Part shown: piece by piece, positions 20,426-31,555 of the stretch
How positions within the stretch are numbered: position 1 is the stretch's first letter
Layout: each line of letters begins with the position of its first letter
Source: Tenrec ecaudatus
Taxonomy: Eukaryota; Chordata; Mammalia; Afrosoricida; Tenrecidae
Assembly (NCBI RefSeq): GCF_050624435.1
Contig: NC_134546.1
Coordinates: 15,771,001-15,835,000, forward strand
Length of the DNA stretch: 64,000 nt
Reading direction: 5' to 3'
Made by a program: the position numbers and the translations under genes
The notes under the pieces: model-generated
What the model saw: only the letters and a program-made list of their open reading frames with translations
Database searches by the model: none
Told to the model about the DNA's origin: nothing

Positions 20426-22085
20426 ACTCGATCTGACAACTCCACACTGAGGTAAAACACCAAGGGTGGGCAACAGAATAGCAAGGGGAACAGAACAAGG
20501 AAGTCTCCAGGGAATACCAAAAACAGACTTTGGGGCCAGGGCATGGCGCCCCATCAGACTTGACTGGAAAACACTCCTAAAGGTCAACACATAGACCTTG
20601 AGCTATTTACAAGATTTTTTCCTTTTCTTTTTATCATTGGTCTTTGTTGTTGTTTGGTTTGATTTGGTTGCTTACTTGTGTTCTGACTTGTTGTTTTGTG
20701 CATATTGTTATCTCTGTAGGTCTATCTAGATAAGATAGGCAGCATAAACAATCCGGAGGAGAAAACAACAGGACAATGCCAGTTCCAGGGGGACATGGGA
20801 GAGGGAGAGGCTGAGGAAAGGAAGTGGATGTTAACAAACCCAGGGACAAGGGAACAACAAGTGATCCAAAATTGATGGCGAGGAGGGTGTAGGAGGCCTG
20901 GTAGGGCTTGATCAAGGGCAATGTAACCGAGAGGAATTACTGAAACCCAAATGAAGGTTGAACATGATAGTGGGAGAAGAGGAAAGTAAAAGAAAATAGA
21001 GGAAAGAACTAGGAGGTAAAGGGCATTTATAGAGGTCTAAATACAGGCATGTCCATATGTAAATATATTTATATATGAGGATGGGGAAACAATTCTATGT
21101 GCATATATTTATAGGTCTAGTATCAAGGTAGTAGATGGACATTGGGCCTCTACTCAAGTACTCCCTTAATGCAAGAACACATTGTTCTATTAAACTGGCA
21201 TTCCATGATGCTCACCTTCCTAACATGATCATCAAAGACAAAGCCAGTGCATAAGCAAATGTAAAGAAAGCTGATGGTGCCCGGCTACCAAAAGATATAG
21301 TGTCTGGGGTCTTAAAGACTTGAAGATAAAGAAGCGGCCATCTAGCTCAGAAACAACAAAGCCCACATGGAAGAAGGACACCAGCCTGTGTGATCATGAG
21401 GTGTCAATAGCATCAGGTATCAGGCATCAAAGAACAAAAATCATATCATTGTTAATGAGGGGGTGGGTGGAGTGAGTGCGGAGAAGGCAACTGGATATCC
21501 CCTTATAGAAGGGTTGCGGGGAGGAGATGAGCCAGGCAGGATGCAGTATAGCACCGATAAAGCATACAACTTTCCTTTAGTTCTTTAATGCTTCCTCCTC
21601 CAGACTATCATGACCCCAATTCTACCTTACAAATTTGGCTAGACCAGAGCATGTACAAGGGTACAGATAATAGCTGGAAATACAGGGAATCCAGGACAGC
21701 TAAATCCCTTTTGTACCAATACTGAGAGAAGCCATACCGGGAGGGCTAGAGGAAGGTGGGGGAAGAAAGAGGGAACTGATTACAATGATCTACCTATAAT
21801 CCTATCCGAGGGGGATGGGCAATAGAAAAGTGGGTGAAGGGAGACATCGGTCAGTATAAGACATGAAAAAATAATAATAATGTATAAATTATCAAGGGTT
21901 CATGAGGGAGGGAGGGAGGGGGAAATGAGAAGCTGATACCAAAGGCTCAAGTAGAAAGAAAATTTTCTGAAAATGATGATGGCAACAAATGTATAAATGT
22001 GCTTGACACAATGGATGTATGTATGGATTGTGATAAGAGTTGTATGGGCCCCAATAACACGATTTAAAAATAAATAAACACAAAA
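20426..22085 (+). mobile_element. Family A element, 1.66 kb, sense to ANTXR1
   Basis: Runs from the ACTCGATCTGACAACTCCAC block through T-rich and purine-rich tracts and a single copy of the internal module, to CCCCAATAACACGATT and an A-rich tail. It is flanked by imperfect 10-bp repeats, AATGTGCTGC (20416-20425) and AACGTGCTGC (22086-22095), read as a target-site duplication with one change. The polyadenylation signal is weakened to AATAAC. Confidence 0.9.
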
Positions 22086-22467
22086 AACGTGCTGCTAGTT
22101 GACCAAAGTGATTTGAAATTTGGAACCTTATCAGAAACAACCACATTCTTCTCCCTGGTGAGGAAAACCACCTCAAGTCTTATACGTTTGTGGACTACAT
22201 TATGCCAGTTGACCTTGGTGTCCCCAGAGACGATGGTTCTGACTTCCCCAAGCCCAGGAGATCATTCCCTCAAGGTGTTTGTCTAACAAGTGTTCATAAC
22301 TTTGTCCCCTGTATACTTTTTCTAAATGCTTTATTCATTTCTGTGGCGGCATGTGGCTAGTGACTATCCTATTGAATTGTGCAGACCAGAGGGTCATTTG
22401 CCCACTTTATCAAGTGCTTTTGAAAATGTGCACGTCTCCTTTCCATGGAGCAGTTTCATGGCCGTAC

Positions 22468-22678
22468 TCCTTCCCTGCCGTCAAGTTGGTTCTGGCTCAT
22501 AGCAACCCGAGAGAGCTGCCCATAGAACTGCCGCTGTGGGTTTCCGAGGCTGTAACTCTTTACAGAAGTAGAATGTCTCATCTGTCTGCCAAGGAGCAGC
22601 TGGTGGTTTTGAACTGCTGGCCTTGTGGTTGGTGAGCAGCCTGATGTGAAGCCCACTACGTTCGCTACCAGGGCTCTT
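22468..22678 (-). mobile_element. AfroSINE, full length, antisense
   Basis: GCCGTCAAGTTGGTTCTGGC, GCTGTGGGTTTCCGAGGC, AGCAGCTGGTGGTTTTGAAC and the head GCTACCAGGGCTCTTG. Confidence 0.92.
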
Positions 22679-22727
22679 GTTTCATGTCACAAAGAAAAAG
22701 AATACAAGATCATCACAAAGGAGCAAG

Positions 22728-22772
22728 CAAATATATATATACACATATGTGTATATATATATCATATATACT
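22728..22772. repeat. TA/CATA-rich low-complexity repeat
   Basis: Alternating TA dinucleotides with ACACATATGTGT at the centre, palindromic overall. Likely simple-sequence expansion. Confidence 0.85.
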
Positions 22773-22989
22773 TATTTATGGTAGTGCTATTTATAATAAG
22801 AAGACAAAAATGACTAGAGTGTCCAGCAGCAGAGAATTAATTAGTACTTAATATACATATTATGCATAGCATTAATATGCATATTATGCATGATTCTAAG
22901 ATATCTTAAGAGGAATGTTTAGTGGTCACCATATACTTGTAATACCTCTCTGAATCTCCCCATTTTTAAAAATAATAAAACGAATATCT

Positions 22990-23105
22990 GTTACTGTGTT
23001 GGGCTAGATTGTCTAGGGAAACAAAACCAGAGACACGCATAAAAAAGAAACGTATAAAAAAGAGCTTTATATCAAAGAGTCATTGTATATCAAGAAAACA
23101 TCCCA
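22990..23105 (-). mobile_element. TG/CA LTR fragment, antisense
   Basis: TGTGTTGGGCTAGATTGTCT then AGGGAAACAAAACCAGAG and CATCAAGAAAACATCCCA-type sequence (as in 54806-55329). Only the terminal 115 bp of the LTR are present; Family A sequence follows shortly. Confidence 0.65.
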
Positions 23106-23199
23106 GGGCAGACAAAATCCTCAGGAAGAGTAGTGGGAGAAACGAGATCATGAGGGTAGGGAGGTGGTGGGGGCAGGCGGGGGAAGGGGCAGAAATGGG

Positions 23200-23512
23200 G
23201 AGCTCATCACAATGGTAGATATATAGCCCACCCCCCAGGGGAAAGAATAACAGAAATGTGAGTGGAGGGAGACAACAGACAGTGTCAGACACCAAATAAC
23301 AACAATACTATATATTTGATCAGAGGTGGTGAGTAGTGGAGGGAGGGGGGAAAAGAGGAGCTGATACCAAGGGCTCAAGTAGAATATGTTTTGGAAATGT
23401 TGATGGTGACACGTGTACAAGTGTGCTTAATATGATTGAATGATGGACTGTCATAAGATTTGTAAGAGCCCCGCAATAAAATGATTAATTAGAAAAAAAA
23501 AGAAGAAAAAAG
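23200..23512 (+). mobile_element. Family A 3' end, about 310 bp, sense
   Basis: ACAATGGTAGATATA, GAGCTGATACCAAGGGCTCA, ATGTTTTGGAAATGTTGATG and the terminus GCAATAAAATGATTAATTAG with an A-rich tail. Confidence 0.88.
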
Positions 23513-23557
23513 CAACCCAGCCTAGTTCAACTTAAGTCCATGGGCCAGCAGCTAGCC

Positions 23558-23589
23558 GGGGGGGGGGGGGGGGGGGCGGGGGGGGGGGG
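23558..23589 (+). repeat. poly-G tract (G19-C-G12)
   Basis: Two long G runs separated by one C. Strong G-quadruplex potential in the sense transcript. Homopolymer length is also prone to assembly error. Confidence 0.9.
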
Positions 23590-24084
23590 TGGAGCACTCT
23601 TCAGATGCAAGTAGCTGTAGGTCAACGATACAGAAAAGTGACGTGGGATGCAGGGAGATAATGCACCATTGACTGTGGGCTCATGGTTGCAAGGGTACTG
23701 TAAGGACAGCAGTGCGGTAGGTAGCTCCCGGGTTTGGGCAGCCCACATGGGGCCACCCCTGGAGACAGAGGCCCAGTAAAGAGGAAGGCAAAGGGCCAGT
23801 GGGAGGAAGGGAATCTCTTAGAGAAAGCCCACACCCCCAAGGAGGCCCCATCAGGCTGTGACCTCATTGGTAGGTTGGGGCTCCACCCCTGCACTTTCAC
23901 ACAGGGTCAAGTTGACATAAAACCCAACTGGCCCAATTGCTTCTCAAATGATCACACAATAATGGTACTTTTGAGTTTAGAATCATCTGGTCAAGAATGT
24001 TGGGAAGAGCTCCAATCAGTGGGCTGAGTTCCAAGCTCGTCGCTCTGGTTGCAGGTGCTGCCCTGTGTTGTCCCGTTCCTATGC
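23590..24084. other. intron 1, nothing recognised
   Basis: About 495 bp without an assigned repeat. Confidence 0.45.
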
Positions 24085-24255
24085 ATCCTCATACTGCGGG
24101 TCAAGGAGACGCGCCCCGTCGGGTCTCCTAGGCTGGCATGGGGACAGCAGCAGACTGCAGGGTATTTTCTCTCTCAGAGCCCCGGCTGGGCCTGAACCAT
24201 CAACTTTCCAAGTAGCAGCAGAGTGCTTAACCATTGTGCCACCAAGGTTCCTAAT
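24085..24255 (-). mobile_element. AfroSINE, antisense, diverged
   Basis: CTCATACTGCGGGTCAAGG and the head region GCTTAACCATTGTGCCACCA with AAGGTTCCT mark a divergent copy. Confidence 0.7.
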
Positions 24256-25344
24256 TACCGAGAGTGTTGCTTCTTCAATGTTCCACCTGAGAATCCACTT
24301 CTGCTTGCACCGGTGATGCTCTGCCGTACAACGGGGTCCACACATTCCCCAGGAAGAAATGGAGGGAGAGCTTTAGAAACACCTACCTTTGCATTTGGGT
24401 GGGCTCTTCTGACTTCCTACGAGTGTCCCATTCATTGCTTTATGAGGAATAGATTTGTGCTGATTTAAACATTTTTAAATGGTGCTAGAACTTGCTAGGA
24501 TGAGGTGCCCACTTCCAGCTTCTGCCTTGCCGCAGGTTGGTCAATGTATTTGCAGAGCCGGAGCATGGGCAAAAGGCAGCGACGGCCCACAGGCCCTGGG
24601 ATGGTCCCTCAAGACCATGCACTTCTGTCCTAGAAAGAAGCAATCAGACAGTGTCCCGAGCACCCAACTACTGCAGAGGGAAAGCACCCTGACTTGTGTT
24701 CTACCTTGGGCTTCTCACAGCCTCAGGCCGACAAGACACTGCCCACAGGGGAGTGACTCCATTCGTTGGCCCCTCCCTCCCTCTGCCCATTCCTTCAACT
24801 CCCTTTTGCCCGGTGACTGGCTCTCTTCTTTTCCATGTCATTAAATCTCAGCTCATTTCAGTTTAAGTAGGATGCATCTTGGGCCTGGAGGGAGCCCAGA
24901 TTAACATATAAGGGAACGCCATGGTTTCTGCACCAGGAGCAAAGACTTCTTAATGATAACCCAGAACACCACAGTAACACAATAGGGCATGATTAGTGGC
25001 TCTGGTAGACTGGGCTGCACCAGCTTTGCACTGATGGAATTTCATGTTCATTTAAACATGCTTTTCTGGTTATCGCCAGGAAAAGTAGATTGCTGGGAAT
25101 TCAATCAAGGATTGGAAAAGTCAGATTTGCCAGGCAAGGAAAGTCAGAGGGACAAAGAAAAGGAGCAGCTAGCAGCCTCTTTTAAGTCTCCCAGGGGATC
25201 TTCTAAGATTCATGGACCAACCCATGGACAGGACCTGGGAGGCCGCTCTTCTTCCTCCCGTGACCCTTCCTTTGGTTTTTACCATATATATATTTATGGA
25301 TCACTTCCTGGTCTCTTTTGGGAGAGCTGTTGATCAGTTCCCAG
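24256..25344. other. intron 1, nothing recognised
   Basis: About 1.1 kb with short overlapping open frames only. No repeat or exon recognised. Confidence 0.45.
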
Positions 25345-25522
25345 GATCCCTAGTGGCACTGTTGGATAAGCATTGTGCTGCTAACTGAAAGGTGGGCTCT
25401 TCAAACCCACCAGCCACTCCTTGAGAGAAAAACGAGGCTGTCTCCTCTTGTAAAGATTGACAGCCGTGGAAAGGATATATGGTTTCTCTGAGGCAGAATT
25501 GACTTGATGGCAGTGAGTTTGG
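25345..25522 (+). mobile_element. AfroSINE, sense
   Basis: ATCCCTAGTGGCACTGTTGG, CTAACTGAAAGGTGGGCTC, CAAACCCACCAGCCACTCC and GAATTGACTTGATGGCAGTG. It sits against the 3' side of the degraded BovB copy that follows. Confidence 0.9.
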
Positions 25523-25529
25523 CTTGTTT

Positions 25530-26309
25530 CTTAGGTATCGATCCCTTAGGACCCCGGAAGGCACAAACAGCTTGCAAGATTAGGTCATGTGCGTATCTCA
25601 GGTGGCTAATCTTAATGCTGTGTTCTTCTCTACATAGTCCAGCCTCTCTGAGTATTGATTCAGCATCCCGATGGAATGAGTCCGGCGAAAAAATACAACC
25701 CTGAAGCACATCTTTCCTGATTTAAAACCATGGAGTCTCCCCTTGTTCTGTTCACACAACTGCCTCTTGAGCTACGTGGAGGTGACACGTGAGCACGGCG
25801 AAGTGTTTTGGCATGCCCTTTAAAATATTGCTATCCGTAGCTTGTTATGCCTTTCCTTGCATGTGATATTAATGATATTGCTAGATGATTTACGCACTCT
25901 GTTGGGTCCCCTTTCTTTGGAATGGGCACACATATGTATCTGTTCAGCAGGTATCTGTCTTCCACATTTCTTGGCATGAATGAAGGAATGCTTCCAGTGC
26001 TGCGTCGACGTGTTGAAACATTTCAATTCCTGGAGCCCTGTTTTTCGCTAATGCGCTCAGTGCAGTTTGGACGTCTTCCTTCATTGCCATCGGTTCTTGA
26101 TCATATTTTACCTCTTGAAATGGTTGAGTGACAACTAATATTTTTGGGTACGGTCACCGTACACTCCTTCTGTGTTCTTCTGATGCTTCCTGCATCGTTC
26201 CGTAATTGGCCCACGCAATCTTTCAATGTTGCAGCTCAAAGCTGGCTTTTTTTTTTTTTCCCTGCAGCTCTTTCACTTTCCGACATGCTGAGCATGCGCT
26301 TTCTTTTTG
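25530..26309 (-). mobile_element. RTE/BovB ORF2, reverse-transcriptase part, degraded, antisense
   Basis: On the minus strand a frame reads MLQGCIFSPDSFHRDAESIL, then SIKISHLRYAHDLILQAV. This matches the reverse-transcriptase core of BovB elements (QGCILSP ... LRYADD). The catalytic YADD is YAHD here and stops interrupt the frame, so the copy is dead. Further right, nucleotide identity to BovB continues to the TSD at 26310. The copy is interrupted by an LTR and resumes at 26880. Confidence 0.88.
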
Positions 26310-26314
26310 GTTTT

Positions 26315-26874
26315 TGAGGCAGTCACCTGATCTAGTGTCAGTTTAAGGATTCCAAGTGTAGGGGTGGAGTCTAGGCTGTCAATCTGGAGATAGCCAATGA
26401 GACTTCTGTGAGGGCATGGCCTTTTCCTGAGAATTCTGGGAAATCGTACTTCCTCCTTGGAGGCAGAAGACACCTCTTTTTCCCTCCACCACTCCCTGGG
26501 AGACATTGCAGGAGACACATGGAACTACCCTCGTGCCCTGAGCCGGACAAGCCACATGGATGTAAGCAGACCTCTGAAGCCGGAGAAGCCACAGAGAGTC
26601 CCCTGCCAGCGCTGACATGCTTACAACGCCACTGGACCCAAAGACCTACCCACTGGCTTGTGCTCATCCTGCATTTGGCTTCATTGCATGTGTTTCATGA
26701 GTGAAGAGGACTTTATAGATTGGTATTGGACATATGCTAATATCAGACATGGCCTTGGACTGGACTGGGTTGGGATGTTTTCTCAATGTTCAATTGCTCT
26801 TGTATATAAACCTCTCCCTTATACACATATGTGTGTCTATGAATTTGTTTCTCAGATCCACCCGAACTAATGCA
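26315..26874 (+). mobile_element. solo LTR, TG/CA group, inserted into BovB
   Basis: A 560-bp LTR beginning TGAGGCAGTCACCTG and ending CGAACTAATGCA, flanked by a perfect 5-bp duplication GTTTT (26310-26314 and 26875-26879). Deleting it restores continuous BovB sequence across the junction. Internal blocks GACATGCTTACAACGCCACT and TTGGACTGGACTGGG are shared with the LTR at 30180. No viral gene is present. Confidence 0.93.
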
Positions 26875-26879
26875 GTTTT

Positions 26880-27790
26880 CTAACTCCATAATTTACTTTA
26901 TTCTAATATTTCTTCTTGAGCTGCCTTTTGAAATTTTCTGCTCCATTCTTTGACGTCATCTTCCACTCACTTTAATGAGCTTTTGCGTTCTTCATGTATG
27001 ATGTCATCCGAAAGCTCATCAGGTTTTCTGTCATTAATGTTCAATGCATCACATCTGGTTTTGAGATGGTCTCAAAATTCAGGTGGGATCTACTAATGAT
27101 GGTTATGGTTTGACTCTCGTGGACTTGTTCTAACTTTCTTCAGCTTCAACTTGAACTTACAGACGGACAACTGAAGACCTGTTCCTCTGGCCTGGTTTTA
27201 ACTGCTGATAATTGGGCTTATGCCTTGGCTCTTCCCATGGGTCGTTGGTTTGCTTGCTGTGTATTCCTTCTGAAGAAGTCCATGTGTACACTTACCTTTT
27301 TGTTTCTGCCATGTGATCTCCACTTTCATTTTCCATGACCAAGGCCATATTTTCCAACTGCTGTTTCTTCCTCTTTGTTTCCAGTTTGTGCATGCCAGTC
27401 GCCAATACTTATCCATGCACCTTGATTGCATGTTTGATCAAGTTCCGACTGAAGATGTTGGTAGAATGCTTAACTTTTTTCATTACCGGATCTAGATGGT
27501 GGTGGGTAAATCTGAGCAAAGTGGTAGTGACGGAATTTCCTTGTGTGCACATAGAAATAACCCTAACACAGACAGCATTGTGCTTAAAGATAAGTCTTAA
27601 CAATGAATGTGGCACCATTCCTCGTGAATCTGCCATTCTGCTCATAGTAAACCCTACGATCATCTGATTCAAAGCGGGCAGCACCTGCCCAGGCCATCTA
27701 CTGCCATCAAAGAGGCTTTCCTGGCATTCGACTGGGACTCCCACTACAAGATGTAGCACTGCCCGGCTATGAAAATACCTTCTGGTTTCC
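26880..27790 (-). mobile_element. RTE/BovB ORF2, endonuclease and linker part, degraded, antisense
   Basis: Right-hand part of the same BovB copy. On the minus strand the nucleotide sequence follows the afrotherian BovB order: GAGCAGAATGGCAGATTCA, then the endonuclease region, then TCACCTGAATTTTGAGACC-type sequence, then GGCAGCTCAAGAAGAAATAT. Many frameshifts and stops. Confidence 0.85.
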
Positions 27791-29257
27791 AACTACCAAT
27801 TGAGGAAGCTTCGAAATCGGGACTGGTGGACGTCTCTCACACCCCCTTCCCACTATCTCAAAGGCAAAATATCCCCCAAACAATCTTGTTTGCGATCAAA
27901 GCAAGAACAACCGTCCTGAATTTGCAAGAAATTTGTTAAGCTTTTACTCAACCAGCAGATTAAGCGGCCTGTCCAAACACCGCGGATTAGATCATGAAGG
28001 CAACTGGGACTTGTCTGCTCCTGACTCCCAGCCCAGCCTGCCAAGCTCGTCACGTTCCCCTGGGTCATAATGAGAAGCACATGGCCACACCAGGGGACAA
28101 TGATGGGTGCATTCCAGGACTGCAAAGTCCTGCCTCCTGCTTTCAGTAAATGATGGTGTGACCCGGGCAAGGAAGGTCACTTAACTGAGGAGCGGCTGCT
28201 CAGTGGTTAAGTCAGCCATGGTGTCTGAACACTTCAGTGACACCAACCCCCTGCAGAGACCTGAGTGGGTTAACCGATGGAGGAGAACCGAGGCTCCCAG
28301 GACAGCTGATCGGGAGTCTCTCCAATGGCCAACAGATTAAAAGCACTATGTTCCCATTGACTTGGACCGGGTTCGAATAGGACATTCAGCTTTGCAGATG
28401 CATTAAAACATATGCATGTGGCTGGTTTCAAAAATACTTTGGAAGAGATGCTAGCACAATTAACTTACAAAATTGGCTCAACACAAGGGAAATAAGGCAT
28501 TCGTTAGAAAGCACCTTGAACACATTATAGTTATAACTGTAGAAGTCTCGGGGGGAGGGGGCGGGGGAGACGTTTCTCAGGGGCCAGGAATGTCTTCTTA
28601 AATCCATTTGGATTTTTATACTTCTTTACTGATATCAATTCCATGGTTGGTTTTAACTGGCCTTTCCAATTAGGTTCTCACTTTGCCCAGAGAGCCCATC
28701 AGACCAGGGGCTACAAATTGGAAGGTTTGGCCTGAGTCAAAATATAAAAATAAATAAGACACACATGTTCTGCTTTGTTTTGTGTTTCTGTCGCAGTCAG
28801 CCAAGCAATTATGTCCACTTCCCTTAGCTGTGGAGACCTGGTCAAGCTCAGCGTCAAGCTGAGAATAGAATCCAGGGACGCAGGAGGGCGACACCTATGC
28901 TAAGATAACCTGTCATTATCTCCACATGCTAGAGGACTCCCAGCGGTCCAGCCCCAAAGGCTGGCTTCCTTTTGGGGAGACACGGCTTCCACAGAAATGC
29001 AAACGGGTTTTACTTCATGCTCCTTTGGGAGATGTGTCTATTTTTGATGTGTGGACAGGAGACTAGATCTCCTCTCTGCTAGGACAAAGGACAAAGAAAG
29101 TGTTTGGCTGTGTCCTGACAGGTGTCTTCGACATTGCAGGTTCTCAGACATACCGAAAAAGTCATCCAATTTCTTTAATTGGGCTGAGCCAAAGTTTTCG
29201 CTCTCGGGGCATCAATGCCTCCTGGATTCTGATGGCAAGTGTGTGCCCCATTACCAA
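27791..29257. other. intron 1, nothing recognised
   Basis: About 1.5 kb. A weak AfroSINE-like stretch may lie near 28310-28380 (CAGATTAAAAGCACTATG), too diverged to call. A G-rich patch lies at 28549-28567. No exon or RNA gene recognised. Confidence 0.4.
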
Positions 29258-29465
29258 ACACCAGTTGCTGTCAAGTTCATTCTAATTCTTGGTGACCCCA
29301 TAGGTCTCAGAGCAGAACTGTGCTTCGGAAGATTATTCAATGGCTAATTTTTAAAAATAGGTCACATGCCTATCTTCTGAGGTGCCTCGTGGGAGGGGGA
29401 TGTTCGAACCACCAGCCATTCAGCAGCTGAACCTGCGAACCAGTCACACTCCTCACGGACTCACA
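29258..29465 (-). mobile_element. AfroSINE, older subfamily, antisense
   Basis: CCAGTTGCTGTCAAGTTCAT, GGTCTCAGAGCAGAACTGTG, CTTCTGAGGTGCCTCGTGG and GTTCGAACCACCAGCC. Contains the CAGAGCAGAACTGTG block of the longer subfamily. Confidence 0.85.
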
Positions 29466-29674
29466 TGGAGAACACGATGCCTCTTACAAGTGCTGGCCTG
29501 GCTGGGCCCCGCAAGGAATGCAAACGAAGCATGAAGCTGTCCCAGAATGGTTGCTTTTGAAGCTGAAGGACATTAGAAGGATGCCAGAGAACAACGCTGC
29601 AGGTGGGGGCTAAGGACGGGCCCGGCTGAGTTCATCTTACTTGGGTCAGTAAGAAGAAGTTGTAAGTACCATAA

Positions 29675-29765
29675 ACTGAGCACTGACTTGGATGGATCCT
29701 GCCGCTCACTGTGTAAAGGACTTTGTGTGTATCATCTCATCTAGTCATCACCAGCACCAGCTCTG
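29675..29765 (+). mobile_element. MIR SINE fragment
   Basis: CTCACTGTGTAAAGGACTTT then GTATCATCTCATCTAGTCAT and CACC resemble the MIR core/tail (cactgtgctaagcgctttac ... atctcatttaatcctcac). Confidence 0.65.
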
Positions 29766-29819
29766 GATTTTTCTATCAGTAGGAACCAGTAGCTGGAGCA
29801 GGACACCGTGCTTGGGAAA

Positions 29820-29905
29820 GAAGAGGAAAAAGAGGAAGAGGGAGAGAGAGACTGGCACTGAGGCGGTAACAGTGGCCTCAAACGTAACAACATTGAGGAT
29901 GGTAT
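29820..29905 (+). mobile_element. RTE/BovB 3' fragment
   Basis: AAAAAGAGGAAGAGGGAG, CTGAGGCGGTAACAGTGGC and CGTAACAACATTGAGGATGG match the BovB 3' region (gaaaaagaggaagac ... gtggctgcaacaatgagctc ... aacaacg). Confidence 0.65.
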
Positions 29906-29984
29906 TTCCTTCTGTTGGACATGGGGTCTTTGGAGCCAAAGCCACATGCCTAATAACAAGATGGTAGTTCTAGCTTGTGTTTTG

Positions 29985-30179
29985 TTTTGTTTTAATAAAC
30001 TGCCCCACTGTGTTCCATAAGGACTGTACCAGTTTGCATTCCCCTCCGGCCATGGATATAAACATTTCAGTTGCTTCATATCTTTGTCAACATTAGTTAT
30101 AGTCTAGGTTTTGTTGTTGTTTTTAATCTTTGACATCCTGAGAGAGGGAAATAGTATAGTTGTGATTCTGATTGGTATC
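29985..30179 (-). mobile_element. LINE-1 fragment, left part, antisense
   Basis: CTGTACCAGTTTGCATTCCC and CTTTGTCAACATTAGTTATAG and ATCCTGAGAGAGGG match the familiar antisense L1 sequence (tgcaccatttt acattcccacc ... catcctcgccaacacttgtta). Interrupted by an LTR at 30180. Confidence 0.75.
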
Positions 30180-30640
30180 TGAGATAGTTAAGGTTTTTGT
30201 GCCAATAAACACACGTGGGATGAATGGGAGGGCAGAATAATAAATGGCTCAGTGAGCCTTGCCTTCCTAGTCCTCAGGTCTCTTGCTCTCTGAGGGTTGG
30301 ACCAGGGTGCAGCTGCCTTAGCCAGTTCCCTGCTTCAGCTGGCAAGCCTCACTTTTTGTGAGATAATCCCTGAGGAGAAGCCACATGGACTTACCCTGAT
30401 GCAGCCCTGGGTGCTGGTGAAACTACATGGAGACCCCTGACACCACTGAGATGCTTACAACACCACTGGATTCAAAGACTTTCTACCCACTGGCCTGTGA
30501 TCCTCCTGCATTCAGCATCGTGTTTTGTGAGTTTGAGGAGGACTCTGTAGATTGATGTTACATATCTGAGCTAAGTCAGACTTATGGGCTTGGACTGAAC
30601 TGGGATGCTTTCTAAATGTACACTTACCCTAGATAAAATA
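30180..30640 (+). mobile_element. TG/CA LTR, 3'-incomplete, inserted into LINE-1
   Basis: Begins TGAGATAGTTAAGG and continues with GTGCCAATAAACACACGTGG, GAGGGCAGAATAATAAATGG, CTTACAACACCACTGGATTC and GGACTGAACTGGGATGC. The expected CTAATACA-type end is missing, so the 3' side is deleted or rearranged. L1 sequence resumes on the right. Confidence 0.8.
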
Positions 30641-31270
30641 TGATTGTGTTATTGTTGCTGTTACCTTGTGGAAGTTTCATGTACATATTGGTTATTAGAA
30701 TATTACTGGATATATGGTTTTCAAAGATACTCTCCCAGTCAGTAGTTTATCTCTTCACTTTTCCTAGTGAAGTCTTTTGATGAACAAAAAGGTTTTCATT
30801 TGTATGAGGTCTCATTGTTTTCTTTGGCTTTTTATGTCTTTGTGATTGTATTTAATAATGCATTAGATAAAGCTGGGCGCAGCAATGTTGCCCGTATATT
30901 TTCTGGTTTGGTTTGCACATTTAGGTTCTTAATCTAACTTTGAATTTGGTTGGTTTTTGGGGTTTTTTTGGGGGGGGGACATGGTGGGAGGAATAGATTC
31001 TGCTTCATTTTTCTTCCTCCAGAAACCGAGTTTTCTTTTTTCCTCATTGAATAGACGTAGCATCCTTCTCAGAAACCATCCAGCCATAATGTATGAGTTT
31101 ATTTCTGGACTCTCAATTTTATTCTTTGGGTGTATGTTTCTGGTGTTACACTAGATCCTGGATGTTTGATTGTGGTCGCTGTAGAATATGTTTGAAAATT
31201 AGAATTGAACCCTCTTACTTTGCTCTTCTCTGTCAACAGGTAAGTGGAGGATTGGTGTTTCAATGTCTGT
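30641..31270 (-). mobile_element. LINE-1 fragment, right part, antisense
   Basis: TACTGGATATATGGTTTTCA, TACTCTCCCAGTCAGTAG, TCTCTTCACTTTTCC and GAGTTTATTTCTGGACTCTC follow the order of the antisense L1 consensus. Includes a T7-G9 homopolymer stretch near 30963-30979. Confidence 0.78.
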
Positions 31271-31361
31271 AAAAAAGGCTGTTAATTGCTTCATCTTCTA
31301 TTTTCACAAGTGTAAGCATTTGAATGTGAAATAATACAGGCATCTTGATTCTTTACTATCT

Positions 31362-31555
31362 CACGGCCATCGAGTCGAGTCCGACTCATGGAGACCCTGT
31401 TGGACATGGCAGCACTGACAAGTTTCCGAGATCATAGCGCTTTCTGGGACTAGAAAGCTTCATCTTCCTCCCAGAGTGGCAAGGGACACTGCTAATCTTG
31501 TGGATCACGGCCCGGTACATAACCACGATTCCCCCAGGGCCCAGACTCGAATTGG
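31362..31555 (-). mobile_element. AfroSINE, antisense
   Basis: CACGGCCATCGAGTCGAGTC, CGACTCATGGAGACCCTG and the CTTCATCTTCCTCCCAGAG block. Confidence 0.85.
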
